IMG/VR virus record: IMGVR_UViG_3300010313_000007
Span: 1-21,934 of that record
DNA length: 21,934 nucleotides
Direction: 5' to 3' (one strand)
Source: a virus
The notes below the pieces were generated by a model. It searched no databases. It saw only the letters and a list, made by a program, of their open reading frames with translations, and was not told where the DNA came from. Shown here in pieces: positions 8,147 through 15,291 of the stretch. How positions within the stretch are numbered: position 1 is the first letter of the stretch; each line of letters starts with the position of its first letter. A program made the position numbers and the translations under genes.

Positions 8147-8550
8147 TAAAGTCTCCAGATCGCCAGCGGCCTGGCAGTGATGCGCTTGAACCCGTCAGGC
8201 GCCCGCGTGAGCCACCCTTCGCCGTCGTGGATGACACCGAACTGCCGGGTGATGTTGCGGACGCTTCCGACCACACCGAAATCGCCGCACCGGGGATCGT
8301 CGACGCGCCAGGCACCGATCGACAGGGCAGCCTGCTCGATCAGCGGAACGGCGCCCCCATGCGCGGCCAACATGTCGATCTGCCCCTGCCCCGCCTCATA
8401 CGACCCGCGAAATCCTTCCACGGGATCACGGAAGCCCAGCCACTTGGCCCACTCCGCAATGATGAGGCAGCAGTCGACCTTGTTGCCCGGAGTCCACGGC
8501 GCACGCTCGTAGGCTTCGATGAAGTCGCGGAGGATTACCAACTCGGCCAT
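8146..8550 (-). CDS. DUF6950-like tail-tip assembly protein (NlpC/P60-like)
   Basis: 134 residues, matching the small DUF6950 family found between hub proteins and J in many siphophages. Visible family features: VDCCLIIAEWAKWLGF (residues 25-40) with Cys27 in the place of an NlpC/P60 nucleophile, DPVEGFRGSYEAG (42-54), GGAVPLIEQ (65-73), CGDFGVV (88-94), FGVIHDGEGWL (104-114) with His108 as a possible partner, and the terminal aromatic ARPLAIWRL. The family occupies the position of lambda gpK and of the GTA cell-wall peptidase, so cutting peptidoglycan or a tip-assembly role are both possible. Its start lies inside the end of the previous gene (16-base overlap) and its stop overlaps the J-like start. 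Confidence 0.7.
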   Translation of the reverse strand: MAELVILRDFIEAYERAPWTPGNKVDCCLIIAEWAKWLGFRDPVEGFRGSYEAGQGQIDMLAAHGGAVPLIEQAALSIGAWRVDDPRCGDFGVVGSVRNITRQFGVIHDGEGWLTRAPDGFKRITARPLAIWRL

Positions 8551-9101
8551 CGAATTCTCTTGTCCCTCAATCCCGGAACCCGTTCAGCGAACCTATCTAG
8601 AGCGGCAGAGGGGTTCAGCCGCTTAGACCGCTCTTTCTGATCAACGTCGGACAGGACGGCGCCATTGTTGAGCACCCGCAGCGTGAAAGCGTTGACGACC
8701 TCGACAGTCACCACCGACTGCGACATATCCTCAGTCGCCTGGTCGGCCACCTTCATGTTGTCGATCGTGCCAGTGAACTTCACCTCAGGCTCGCCGACCG
8801 GCTGCTCGAAATCGTCGAGCTCCTGGATCTTGATGACGACAGGAGAACCGACGACGCTGCTCGTCTCGTCATAGTTCCAGATTTGGTCGCCGGTGGAGGT
8901 TCCGATGTTGATCAGCGACAGCGTGAGCGTGAACGCCTCGCCATTGATGGCAGCTTCTATGCTTTCGAGACTACCCTCAGCGAACTGCGCAGCACGATAG
9001 ACCTCTCCCTCTTCATCGACGAAGGCACCCCCCGATCCATCCCAGAGCCGCAGCACGGTGTCAGGCAACGTGATTTCGACAAGGATCTTCAACGAAGCCA
9101 T
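8535..9101 (-). CDS. Tail-tip/hub protein (DUF2163-like)
   Basis: 188 residues from the ATG at 9101, chosen because it makes the TGATG overlap with the preceding gene and begins the clearly structured MASLKILVEITLP; a longer frame exists upstream but overlaps the neighbour by 31 bases. It is a beta-rich protein: LRLWDGSGGAFVDEEGEVYRA, then SLESIEAAINGEAFTLTLSL, then a C-terminal stretch LSDVDQKERSKRLNPSA with DRFAERVPGLRDKRIRWP. The arrangement of a substrate-like beta domain ending in 'DQ..RS..NP...F....G..DK.I.W' resembles hub proteins of the DUF2163 type in the third position after the tape measure. The family name is tentative; the tail-tip role rests on position and overall look. Confidence 0.6.
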   Translation of the reverse strand: MASLKILVEITLPDTVLRLWDGSGGAFVDEEGEVYRAAQFAEGSLESIEAAINGEAFTLTLSLINIGTSTGDQIWNYDETSSVVGSPVVIKIQELDDFEQPVGEPEVKFTGTIDNMKVADQATEDMSQSVVTVEVVNAFTLRVLNNGAVLSDVDQKERSKRLNPSAALDRFAERVPGLRDKRIRWPSW

Positions 9102-9820
9102 CAGACGAGACCCAGCGCGAGCGCGTTCCAATAATCGGTCGCCTCGACGAACCGGAGCGAGGGATATGACGTCCGCGAGACAGCCTCCTGGGTGACATCC
9201 ATCCCGCGATCGTCAGCGAGGTGGCAGAGACAGGTTGGCCGATCAAAGTCGAGATCAGCATCTGCAGGGATCAACTCGCGCACAGTTGGCGAGATCGGCA
9301 CCTCCCAGATGTCGCCGTCGATGCTGAGCACGGGCCCCGTCTCGTAAAGCGCGTGATTGTAGGAGAACCGCACACCGACCAGGTTGTCGTCACCATGGAT
9401 GACGCGCAGCCGGATCGTCGTCGCCCCGATCGCAGTTACCCCGACAGATTTCACGCTGATGGCGCCCTGCGCATAATGAGATCCATCGCTGAAGTTCGAT
9501 CCATCGCTATGGGTCGTTGCTGGCATCGGCTCGAATGACCCCGAAGCATAGGGAGCGGACAAGGCGGAGCGCACAGGAACCGCGATCAGCCCTGATCGGC
9601 CGCCAAGCTTCTGCCGAATGGCTTGCCACGTCTGCCACTGGGCCTTGTGGCGGTTCTGGAGGATTACGTTCATGTAATCGATCGACCAGTATCCGAGGTC
9701 TGTCCGATAGGACGGCGTGATGCCGCCCAACGTGGCGCCACCCGATCGGGTAAACGGCACCAGGTTTGCCGCCACCTGTTGCGGTCGCAGGATGCAATGC
9801 GGCCAGATCATCCGCGCCAT
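9101..9820 (-). CDS. Distal tail/tip protein, alphaproteobacterial siphophage type
   Basis: 239 residues. The ATG at 9820 lies inside the last codons of the tape measure (13-base overlap). The first 80 residues (WPHCILRPQQVAANLVPFTR, YRTDLGYWSIDYMNVIL, WQTWQAIRQKLGGRSGLIAV) resemble the N-terminal belt of tail-tip proteins often found next to the tape measure in rhizobial prophages. The middle is Ser/Gly/His-rich (TTHSDGSNFSDGSHYAQG, about 122-139), followed by a beta domain ending near VPISPTVRELIPADADLDF. The position immediately after the tape measure is that of distal tail protein (Dit). I recognise no catalytic motif. Confidence 0.6.
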   Translation of the reverse strand: MARMIWPHCILRPQQVAANLVPFTRSGGATLGGITPSYRTDLGYWSIDYMNVILQNRHKAQWQTWQAIRQKLGGRSGLIAVPVRSALSAPYASGSFEPMPATTHSDGSNFSDGSHYAQGAISVKSVGVTAIGATTIRLRVIHGDDNLVGVRFSYNHALYETGPVLSIDGDIWEVPISPTVRELIPADADLDFDRPTCLCHLADDRGMDVTQEAVSRTSYPSLRFVEATDYWNALALGLV

Positions 9821-11778
9821 TCCGCACCCGCCTTTTCGTTCTGGTATCGAGCCATGGTCGGAACCACGCGCTGCGTTGATTGCTGAACGGCGACCTGGAC
9901 AATCGTGCCGCTTGCCGTCTGGATCCGCTGATCGGCGGTTTCAGCGATGACTGAACGGTCGGCCGCAAGGTTGACGGTGATCGTCTCTGCACCGCCACGC
10001 ATCTTGCCGCCGCGCGGAATGACGACTTCGCCGCGCTGCAGGATCGCCGGCACTTCACCGGGAGCAAGGCCAGCAATACCGCCTGAGTGATAGCGCCTAG
10101 CGCCCCTGAAAACCGAGGGAGACACAGCACGACCATGGCCGTAGCCGTCCTTCCCGGCAACACCGCCGGAGTGAAGGATCCCGGGTATGATGAAGCCACC
10201 GAGCAGACCACCGCGCCTACCAGCACCCATTCCGCCGAAGATATTGCTGATGAAGCTGTCGAGCGCACCGTCCAGCAACTTACTGATGACGCGATCGAGC
10301 GCATTCGAGAGAATGTCGGCCCCGCTCTTGCCGGCCCGAAGATCAGAGATGATCCCGCCCAGAACGTCTTTCGCGACGTTCTGCAGTTCCTGCATCGCCT
10401 CTTTGTTGGCCTTCAGCGCCTCACGCTCGGCATAGGTCGCCTCGACGAGCTGCTCGATCTTGGCTCGCTGTTCGTCGGTCGCTGCAGCGCCTGCACGACG
10501 GAGCGCGTTGGCTACTTCACGCTCGACATCGGTCGCGCCAAGGATGCTCTGCTCGAATTCCAGCTGCTCGATGAGATCCGCAACAGCCTTTTTCTCGCGC
10601 TCGGCATCGCTGATTGCTTTCGACCGGCCACCGCCGCCACGGGTCTTTGGCAGCCCTGTCAATTCGATCAACGGGCGCGACTCTGGCGTCGGCCCGTTTT
10701 CGGGCGTCATGAAGCCAGGGTTCTGGATATTGCCATCAGCGCTGCGCTCGACCCCGGCATAGGTGCCGCGCGTCGGATAGAGCGCAGTCGTCGCGGCGCC
10801 ACTGGCTGCGTTCAGCTGCTGGACACTACCAGCGGCAGAAAGCGCAGACGCCGAGAGCTGGTCGAACATTGCCCGGAAAGAATCGAGCGCAGGAATGCCC
10901 GTGCTGTTGATCGCCGCAGCCAGCGCATCCTGGACGCGCTGGACGTCCTCGACGCTCAGGGAGCCGTCATTCGCAGCCGCGGCGAAATCACTGAAGGCAT
11001 CCTGAAGGCCGAGGACGACATCGGTCTCTTCGCCGGCCGCCTGCAGCTGACTGATCAGGTCGCCGAGCTCGACACCCACGCTCGCGATCTCGGATCGCGT
11101 CGCCTCGAGCGTTCCGGCATTGACAATCGCCACACCTTCGCGGAGATCCGCAAGCTTCTGCGTGCGCTCCAATTCATCGGCATATTCCCGCAGCGCCGGA
11201 ACAGCATCGCCCCAATCCCTCGCAAGCTGCTGGATCAGCTGGCCCTGCTTTTTCAGGGTCTCGGCTGTTTTCTCCCCATCCGACAGCAGGCTCGTGAAAT
11301 ACTGTACGGCCGAGCCGCCCAGCGCGATGATCCCGATCGTCGCCAGCGAGACCGGATTGAGCAGCGACGTGAAGGCACCGGCGAGAGCCGACACGGCACC
11401 GCGAGCACCGACACCGCTTCCGAGCGCCTGCGTGATCTGGCTGCCCTGCTGGAGGGCGATGAGGAATGGCGACTGCCCGCCGGCAAGCTGGACGCCGATA
11501 TCGTTCAGCTGCGCTGCAAGGTTGCCGGTCTGGACGGTGGAAGCCTTCATCGCCTCCTGGTAACGTCGACCGCTATTCGCAGCGGAATTGAATGCCTTGT
11601 TGCTGTTTGCGGCCACACCAGCAAACGCACCAGAGGCAGCCTTGTCGATGCCGCCAAAGGCTTCCTCGATCGCCTTTGTGTCGCGCTGCGTCTGCCCGAC
11701 AAGTCCTTTCAGCTGACGCTGGATCTGGCGGACGTCGGCGCTGATGCTCAGCACCAGCTGTTCATTGTCAGTCGCCAT
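9808..11778 (-). CDS. Tail tape measure protein
   Basis: 656 residues from the ATG at 11778 (MATDNEQLVLSISADVRQ), preferred over a longer frame because it lies just inside the end of the frameshifted chaperone, as is usual. It sets tail length and is injected with DNA. Features: N-terminal helices (1-110); the family signature LAAQLNDIGVQLAGGQSPF with LIALQQGSQITQALG; a hydrophobic segment around 145-170 (LLNPVSLATIGIIALGGSAV); a central coiled-coil region; and a C-terminal Gly-rich part with RYHSGGIAGLAPGEVPAIL and GEVVIPRGG, hallmark of lambda-type tape measures. At roughly 1.5 A per residue (literature rule) it predicts a tail of about 100 nm. The gene lies downstream of the chaperone pair, as in lambda and HK97. 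Confidence 0.95.
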   Translation of the reverse strand: MATDNEQLVLSISADVRQIQRQLKGLVGQTQRDTKAIEEAFGGIDKAASGAFAGVAANSNKAFNSAANSGRRYQEAMKASTVQTGNLAAQLNDIGVQLAGGQSPFLIALQQGSQITQALGSGVGARGAVSALAGAFTSLLNPVSLATIGIIALGGSAVQYFTSLLSDGEKTAETLKKQGQLIQQLARDWGDAVPALREYADELERTQKLADLREGVAIVNAGTLEATRSEIASVGVELGDLISQLQAAGEETDVVLGLQDAFSDFAAAANDGSLSVEDVQRVQDALAAAINSTGIPALDSFRAMFDQLSASALSAAGSVQQLNAASGAATTALYPTRGTYAGVERSADGNIQNPGFMTPENGPTPESRPLIELTGLPKTRGGGGRSKAISDAEREKKAVADLIEQLEFEQSILGATDVEREVANALRRAGAAATDEQRAKIEQLVEATYAEREALKANKEAMQELQNVAKDVLGGIISDLRAGKSGADILSNALDRVISKLLDGALDSFISNIFGGMGAGRRGGLLGGFIIPGILHSGGVAGKDGYGHGRAVSPSVFRGARRYHSGGIAGLAPGEVPAILQRGEVVIPRGGKMRGGAETITVNLAADRSVIAETADQRIQTASGTIVQVAVQQSTQRVVPTMARYQNEKAGAEWRG

Positions 11779-12348
11779 CAGAGTTTCCGTTGAGCCATGT
11801 CCAAAGCTCATCCTTCTCGGACTCGCTAAGTTTCTTGTCGCCTTCCGGATCATTGGCCTGGATGAAGCCATCGAGGGCGGCGAGATATTCGAAGATTGAC
11901 AGGCCCATCACCTCTTGCGGTGACAGCCCCATCGCTATTCCGTTTCCGATGATGGCGGCAAATCGGAATTTACCGTTGGGGAGCGGTCGCTCCCCTCCTC
12001 CGGACTTGCCGCCTCCGATTTTTTTCCGACATCCTCCTCCGGCGCACCGACGACGCCGGCACCGAGGACGCGCTGCGCGACAACAAGGCTTTCCAGCGGT
12101 GGGCGTTTTTCGACTTCGGACGCGACCAGATCCAGCGCGGCCTGCGTGTCGACACCGGCACCGATCAGGCCCCACTTGATGACCTCGGAGATATCCTGAA
12201 GCTTCCAACGACCGCTCAGAAGCCTGTCGAGAACGACGTAGGGCCCGGCGTCGCAGGCTTCCTGGATCTTCATCAATTCCCGCCACCCAAGGCGGAAATA
12301 GGTTTTTCGCCCGTTGAACGGGACCTCGCAGGAACCGTCGCGGCTCAT
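11768..12348 (-). CDS. Tail assembly chaperone G-T-like fusion made by -1 frameshift
   Basis: 193-residue product: 110 codons of the short chaperone frame, slippage on seven adenines (12025-12019 on the minus strand), then 83 residues in the -1 frame to the TGA at 11768-11770. The -1 segment reads KKIGGGKSGGGERPLPNGK, then FRFAAIIGNGIAMGLSPQE, FEYLAALDGFIQAND and an acidic end WTWLNGNSDGD. It has no start codon with a ribosome site of its own, which supports a fusion. By analogy with lambda G and GT, the shorter form coats the tape measure and the fusion brings in the tail tube. The last 11 bases overlap the tape measure start. The -1 half resembles the small protein after GTA gp10 in alphaproteobacteria (family link by eye). 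Confidence 0.8.
11935..12348 (-). CDS. Tail assembly chaperone, GTA-gp10/TAC-like (unshifted form)
   Basis: 137 residues ending at TAG 11935. The fold region FNGRKTYFRLGWRELMKIQE, then DRLLSGRWKLQDISEVIKWG and LIGAGVDTQAALDLVASEVE (residues about 11-80) fits the Phage_TAC_11 / GTA gp10-like tail chaperones, about 110 residues long in that family. After residue 108 the tail is low-complexity (PEEGSDRSPTVNSDLPPSSETE), as expected for the region read only when no frameshift occurs. The ATG overlaps the tail tube stop (TGATG). Most translation should give this form. It binds the tape measure during tail assembly and is absent from the mature virion in known systems. Confidence 0.85.
   Translation of the reverse strand: MSRDGSCEVPFNGRKTYFRLGWRELMKIQEACDAGPYVVLDRLLSGRWKLQDISEVIKWGLIGAGVDTQAALDLVASEVEKRPPLESLVVAQRVLGAGVVGAPEEDVGKKSEAASPEEGSDRSPTVNSDLPPSSETE
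11978..12040 (-). promoter_or_regulatory. Programmed -1 ribosomal frameshift site
   Basis: Three elements stand in line on the minus strand. First, an internal Shine-Dalgarno-like GGAGGAGG at 12040-12033. Second, seven bases later, the slippery heptamer A AAA AAA (12025-12019), read in the zero frame as GGA AAA AAA TCG. Third, a stem-loop GGGGAGC-GACC-GCTCCCC at 11995-11978. An upstream SD, an A-rich heptamer and a downstream hairpin are the known stimulators in dnaX-type -1 shifts. The 23-base gap from heptamer to stem is longer than usual, so the hairpin may matter less than the SD. The -1 frame continues as a full-length tail chaperone extension. Confidence 0.85.
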
Positions 12349-12797
12349 CAGGGAGTTGCCGGCGTGACGGTGCGGACCATTTCGCCATCAGACTGCATGG
12401 ACACGTTGAGCGTCGCGCGTCCCGCGTTTGCAGCTCCCGCTTCAAGGCTCTCGATGTGCACAAAGCCTGTCCAGGTGATGGTCTTGGTGGGGAATTCCCA
12501 TTCGACCTTGGCGGGAACGGAGTCGATACTGTCGAAGCCGTCGAGCCAAGTCTCGACGCTCTGCTCGGCAAGCACGCCCTCGCCACTGATCGACATCGAG
12601 AGCGAGGTCGCGTCGCGGCCAAGCCAATCGACCTTGTCGGGGTCGTCGCAGTCGGGAATGTTCACCTCTTCGAGGCCTTTGTTCAGCGCGATCGAGCGCT
12701 GCGTGAAGCCGCAGGCCGCAGAGTAGACGATCGGATCGGAATCGTCGCCGAGGAGGACGCGGAACTTCCCGCCCTTGATGGTGGTCGCCTTGGCCAT
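12348..12797 (-). CDS. Major tail tube protein
   Basis: 149 residues. It polymerises into the tail tube around the tape measure. Sequence fits tail tube proteins of alphaproteobacterial siphophages: KFRVLLGDDSDPIVYSAACG, FTQRSIALNKGLEEVNIPDC followed by DDPDKVDWLGRDATSLSMSI and GEGVLAEQSVETWLDGF, then strands EWEFPTKTITWTGFVHIESL and a final NAGRATLNVSMQSDGE. Its length is in the usual 140-200 range. It has the best ribosome-binding site of the window (AGGAGG at 12808-12803, five bases before the ATG), fitting a virion protein needed in many copies. It follows the tail-completion protein and precedes the chaperone gene, the standard order. Confidence 0.85.
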   Translation of the reverse strand: MAKATTIKGGKFRVLLGDDSDPIVYSAACGFTQRSIALNKGLEEVNIPDCDDPDKVDWLGRDATSLSMSISGEGVLAEQSVETWLDGFDSIDSVPAKVEWEFPTKTITWTGFVHIESLEAGAANAGRATLNVSMQSDGEMVRTVTPATP

Positions 12798-12802
12798 AGT
12801 TG

Positions 12803-12808
12803 CCTCCT
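12803..12808 (-). promoter_or_regulatory. Perfect Shine-Dalgarno for the tail tube gene
   Basis: AGGAGG (minus strand) five bases before the ATG at 12797. It is the only exact consensus site I see in the structural operon, while most neighbours rely on overlap coupling or weaker sites. It fits the high copy number of tube subunits. Confidence 0.85.
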
Positions 12809-12816
12809 GATGGCAG

Positions 12817-13221
12817 TTAGGGTTGTTCCGCGAAGCCTTCGAAGGTCATCACGGCATGTGAGGTGAGCCCATCGGGATCGCGGAGAAACCGCGTCTGCCG
12901 GTGGCGGAAGTCGACGAGTGCGTTTGTCGGCAGTGTCAGATCAGCGGACTTGATCGCCTCGCGAACCTCTTCGCTGATGCGCTTGGCCTCTGGATAGCCG
13001 TTCGCCCGCGACCAGATGTCGATATCGAGAGAGATCTCGAAGCCGTCGATGCAGTCCGCATCGTCACTGGTCTCGTCCCCTTCTCCGACGGTGATGTATG
13101 GGAAGGCAGCACCGGCAGGAACTGCGTCATAGACACGTCCATTGACGGTTCCCGACAGCCCTGCCCACGCCTTCAGGCGCGCTACGATCGCGCCCTGCAG
13201 TTCCAGCGACGGTGAAGCCAT
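12817..13221 (-). CDS. Tail completion protein, DUF3168 family
   Basis: 134 residues, matching the DUF3168/gp17-like tail terminator family: LELQGAIVARLKAWAGLSG, VNGRVYDAVPAGAAFPYITV, GEGDETSDDADCIDGFEISL, DIDIWSRANGYPEAKRI, EEVREAIKSADLTL and a final HAVMTFEGFAEQP. The 'vyd.vP....fPyi.ig' and 'DIWS...G..eak.i...v...l' patterns are characteristic, and the length is normal for the family. It caps the tail at the head-proximal end in related phages. Its ATG directly abuts the TAA of the gp10-like gene (TAAATG). Confidence 0.88.
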   Translation of the reverse strand: MASPSLELQGAIVARLKAWAGLSGTVNGRVYDAVPAGAAFPYITVGEGDETSDDADCIDGFEISLDIDIWSRANGYPEAKRISEEVREAIKSADLTLPTNALVDFRHRQTRFLRDPDGLTSHAVMTFEGFAEQP

Positions 13222-13647
13222 TTACTTGCTCTTCGCTTTCTTCACGGCCTTGCGCACAGCCGCTGCCATGTTGCGACGAACGCGCTTCCGCTCCTGACGC
13301 CAGGTCGGAAAGATATGCGGACGCTTCGCCATTTTGACCGTCCCGAATTCCAAGAAGCGCCAGATGAAGTCGGCAAACACGCCGGTCGCGTTCGGATCTT
13401 TGGTGTTGCTGTTCGAAGCACCGCCACCCAGAGCCCGCTCTTTCGGCCGATCGGCCAGACGCGCAGCCTGAATGCTGGCCTGGTATGCCCCGGTGCGTGG
13501 ACCAGGCGCGCGCGGCTTGATCTTGTTCGCCACCGACTGCGCGCCTTCCAGTTGCGCCTGGGCGAGCTCCTTCTCGGCCTCAGGCACGATCTGGTTCAGC
13601 AGCCGAGCGACCTTCTCACGGCCCAGCATCTTAGCCTTGATCGCCAT
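13222..13647 (-). CDS. HK97-gp10-like head-tail joining / tail completion protein
   Basis: 141 residues from the ATG at 13647 (MAIKAKMLGREKVARLL). I prefer it over a GTG six codons upstream because AAGGGG lies six bases before the ATG. The family pattern is visible: GREKVARLLNQIVPEAEKEL, helices to about 45, ANKIKPRAPGPRTGAYQASI (47-66, the 'k..aP..tG.l..si' core), then ADFIWRFLEFGTVKMAKRPH (93-112, the 'y...vEfGt....rP' signature) and a highly basic C-terminal helix. It is the usual partner of the DUF3168 protein next to it. It overlaps the preceding small gene by 17 bases. Confidence 0.85.
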   Translation of the reverse strand: MAIKAKMLGREKVARLLNQIVPEAEKELAQAQLEGAQSVANKIKPRAPGPRTGAYQASIQAARLADRPKERALGGGASNSNTKDPNATGVFADFIWRFLEFGTVKMAKRPHIFPTWRQERKRVRRNMAAAVRKAVKKAKSK

Positions 13648-13816
13648 CAGAAACCCCTTCGGCACCAGCTCGATCGAGCGAGACGGCCTTGCCGGCAGCG
13701 ACCGCGCGCGCGGCGCACTCGCGCTTGACTGTCTTTTTCATTCCCGCCCGATACCCAATCGTGACCTGCGGCGTGGGCTTGTAGTCAAAGTCGTGAGTAA
13801 AAAGGACTTTAGCCAC
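13631..13816 (-). CDS. Small conserved hypothetical phage protein
   Basis: 61 residues, GTG start at 13816 with AGGAG six bases before it. Its first 45 residues (KVLFTHDFDYKPTPQVTIGY, then RAGMKKTVKRECAARAVAAG) look like a short protein repeatedly found between head-closure and gp10-like genes of alphaproteobacterial siphophages; the pattern 'F..DFD..P.p..tiaYraG....V...ca..Ai..GkA' is kept. No function is known to me. The last 15 residues are Gly/Asp-rich and overlap the next gene, so they may be a recent extension. The position suggests a head-tail interface role; this is inference. Confidence 0.75.
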   Translation of the reverse strand: MAKVLFTHDFDYKPTPQVTIGYRAGMKKTVKRECAARAVAAGKAVSLDRAGAEGVSDGDQG

Positions 13817-13825
13817 TTCCGGCTC

Positions 13826-14170
13826 CTATGCCGCCACGCCGCTCTCAGCAGTGATGTCAACCCACATTCTGTCCGACGTCTGGATTATCGATCGAACCGC
13901 ATAAGCAGTCGCGGTTCTGAGATCTCGGATTTGCCAATCGGTGGTGATCGCTCTGGTAGCACTGTCCGAACGAACTCTGATGATCACCGGTTGCCGGCCC
14001 TGCAAGCGAGAAGCAATCACTGCCTCGCTCCCACGGAGGAATGTGAAGCCCGCTCGGCGTTGAAACCGTTCACTCCAGACTCCCTCCGAATTCCCATAGC
14101 CGTCGTCGACTTGGGTTCGCGCATCGAAGGCCACACGCTCCCTAAGATCGCCGGAACCGAAATTGCTCAT
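13826..14170 (-). CDS. Head closure / head-tail adaptor protein (gp16/gp9-like)
   Basis: 114 residues, typical of the SPP1 gp16 / HK97 gp7-like head-tail joining family (PF05521). Pattern: GDLRERVAFDARTQVDDGYG (the 'gdL..Ri.i......D.yG' opening), GVWSERFQRRAGFTFLRGSE, AVIASRLQGRQPVIIRVRSD, then TRAITTDWQIRDLRTATAYA and VRSIIQTSDRMWVDITAESG. It forms the ring under the connector that closes the DNA channel. The gap to the connector gene is three bases and AGGTGA precedes the ATG. Confidence 0.88.
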   Translation of the reverse strand: MSNFGSGDLRERVAFDARTQVDDGYGNSEGVWSERFQRRAGFTFLRGSEAVIASRLQGRQPVIIRVRSDSATRAITTDWQIRDLRTATAYAVRSIIQTSDRMWVDITAESGVAA

Positions 14171-14173
14171 AGA

Positions 14174-14782
14174 TCACCTGTAGACCCGATACGGCGACAG
14201 CAGCGCATCCACCGCGAAAGGGAGGGCTTCCACAGTCGCGCCCAACACGACTGGTTCACGCGTCCGGTACCACTGGGCAACAAGCATCATCACGGCAACT
14301 TTGATGGGCGTTGGAGCGTTGTTCACCAGCTTCGAATCGTCAGAGGGATCTGTCTTGCCGTAGCCGGCACGGTACCGAATCTTGACCGCTTCGGTTATGT
14401 CGTCAGTTGACGGCCAATCGCCATTATCAGCAGGACGCAAGCCGTGAGCTGTCGTGAGGTAATGTGCGGGAGGGAGCGTCACAACACTCCCGCCATCATC
14501 GACGTACGACACAGAGGTGACGTCAATCAGCGGTTCAAACGGCAGCAGGATCTCGTCAGAGCATCCTTCCGCTATGAACCCGTCGAGCGTCAGTTCAAGC
14601 GTCTGTACGCCCAGCGTTCTGCCGAGCCAGCCGGAAGGTCCATCGATCCAGGTCGTGGCGGCAAGCACCAGGCTCTCCACATAGGACCGGTCCTCAGTCG
14701 GAACCTCGACAAGATGCGAAACCGCCTCGTCGACTGTTACGATCGGCTGAGGCGGATCGATGACCCTTACGCGGCGGTCCAT
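14174..14782 (-). CDS. Head-tail connector protein (gp6-like)
   Basis: 202 residues, in the range of the long gp6-like connectors (TIGR02215 type). Features: VIDPPQPIVTVDEAVSHL, EDRSYVESLVLAATTWIDGP (the helical part, about 20-50), LGRTLGVQTLELTLDGF, the segment LPFEPLIDVTSVSYVDDGGS, AHYLTTAHGLRPADNGDWPS, AVKIRYRAGYGKT, and the terminal helix TPIKVAVMMLVAQWYRTREP with VDALLSPYRVYR. The 'p...i...i.yvd..g......p..y', 'i.v.y.aGyg' and 'r..ll..yr' signatures are clear. It docks on the portal. Only two bases separate it from the preceding gene, with AAGGA upstream. Confidence 0.9.
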   Translation of the reverse strand: MDRRVRVIDPPQPIVTVDEAVSHLVEVPTEDRSYVESLVLAATTWIDGPSGWLGRTLGVQTLELTLDGFIAEGCSDEILLPFEPLIDVTSVSYVDDGGSVVTLPPAHYLTTAHGLRPADNGDWPSTDDITEAVKIRYRAGYGKTDPSDDSKLVNNAPTPIKVAVMMLVAQWYRTREPVVLGATVEALPFAVDALLSPYRVYR

Positions 14783-14784
14783 GA

Positions 14785-15243
14785 TCAGTCCTTCTTTGCT
14801 GTCGCAGCAGTTTCAGCCTTCGCCTTCGCAACGGCGTCTTCGGCGTCGGCTTTCACCTTGGCGAGCTCGTCCGCATGCTGCTTCCTGGCGGTTTCCAGAT
14901 CGGCTTGCGCATCGACAGCATCCTTGCGGGCGGCGTCGATAGCCGCCTGGGCTTCGTCCCGTACCTTGGCGACGTCTGCAGCCGCTTGCTTCCGTACCTT
15001 CTCGATTTCGGCTTTCGTGCCATCAGTGACACCTTTTCGGGAAGAGATGGCCGCAGCCTTGGCGCCTTGAACGCCGATCTTCCTTCGGTCGTCCGCCGCC
15101 TTGAGATCGGCAGCCGTCGCAGCCTTGTAACCGCCTGCCTTGATCATCCTTTCGGCCTGACTTTTCGTGACACCTTTGACGATGTCCCCCTTCTTCAGGC
15201 GACCAAAGTCACCAAACACGCCACGCGTTGCGATCAGATCCAT
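14785..15243 (-). CDS. Ala-rich coiled-coil protein between capsid and connector genes
   Basis: 152 residues from the ATG at 15243, chosen for its AAGGAG seven bases upstream; an in-frame upstream start has no such site. Residues 1-44 form a small domain (LIATRGVFGDFGRLKKGDIV, KSQAERMIKAGGYKAAT) similar to short phage proteins that follow the capsid gene. Residues 60-152 are a long charged Ala/Lys/Asp/Glu helix (EIEKVRKQAAADVAKVRDEA; DLETARKQHADELAKVKADA), a strong coiled-coil candidate ending in TAATAKKD. It could be a capsid decoration or fibre anchor, or an internal factor; I do not recognise a function. The C-terminal low complexity differs from its neighbours. Confidence 0.65.
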   Translation of the reverse strand: MDLIATRGVFGDFGRLKKGDIVKGVTKSQAERMIKAGGYKAATAADLKAADDRRKIGVQGAKAAAISSRKGVTDGTKAEIEKVRKQAAADVAKVRDEAQAAIDAARKDAVDAQADLETARKQHADELAKVKADAEDAVAKAKAETAATAKKD

Positions 15244-15270
15244 GGTCACTCTCCTTCGGTTCATAGAGCA

Positions 15271-15291
15271 GCGGGCAGCAGAGCTGCCCGC
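15271..15291 (-). terminator. Hairpin after the major capsid gene (attenuator or processing site)
   Basis: A perfect 8-bp GC-rich stem GCGGGCAG / CTGCCCGC with a five-base loop lies 18 bases past the capsid stop and 28 bases before the next start. There is no run of U after it on the minus strand, so it is not a complete intrinsic terminator. It may act as a partial terminator or protect the capsid mRNA end, reducing downstream expression. It is the strongest inter-gene hairpin noticed in this operon. Confidence 0.5.

Noticed and set aside
10087-11793. Long plus-strand open frame (568 codons) antisense to the tape measure
   Set aside because: It lies wholly over a clearly recognised tape measure gene. 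Its translation is Arg/Asp/Leu-rich with no family pattern and no ribosome site. It is a by-product of G+C-rich codon use.
8535-12797. Contractile (myovirus) tail
   Set aside because: There is a single tube gene, a lambda/GTA-type chaperone pair and a J-like tip, with no sheath, baseplate wedge or spike-hub genes.
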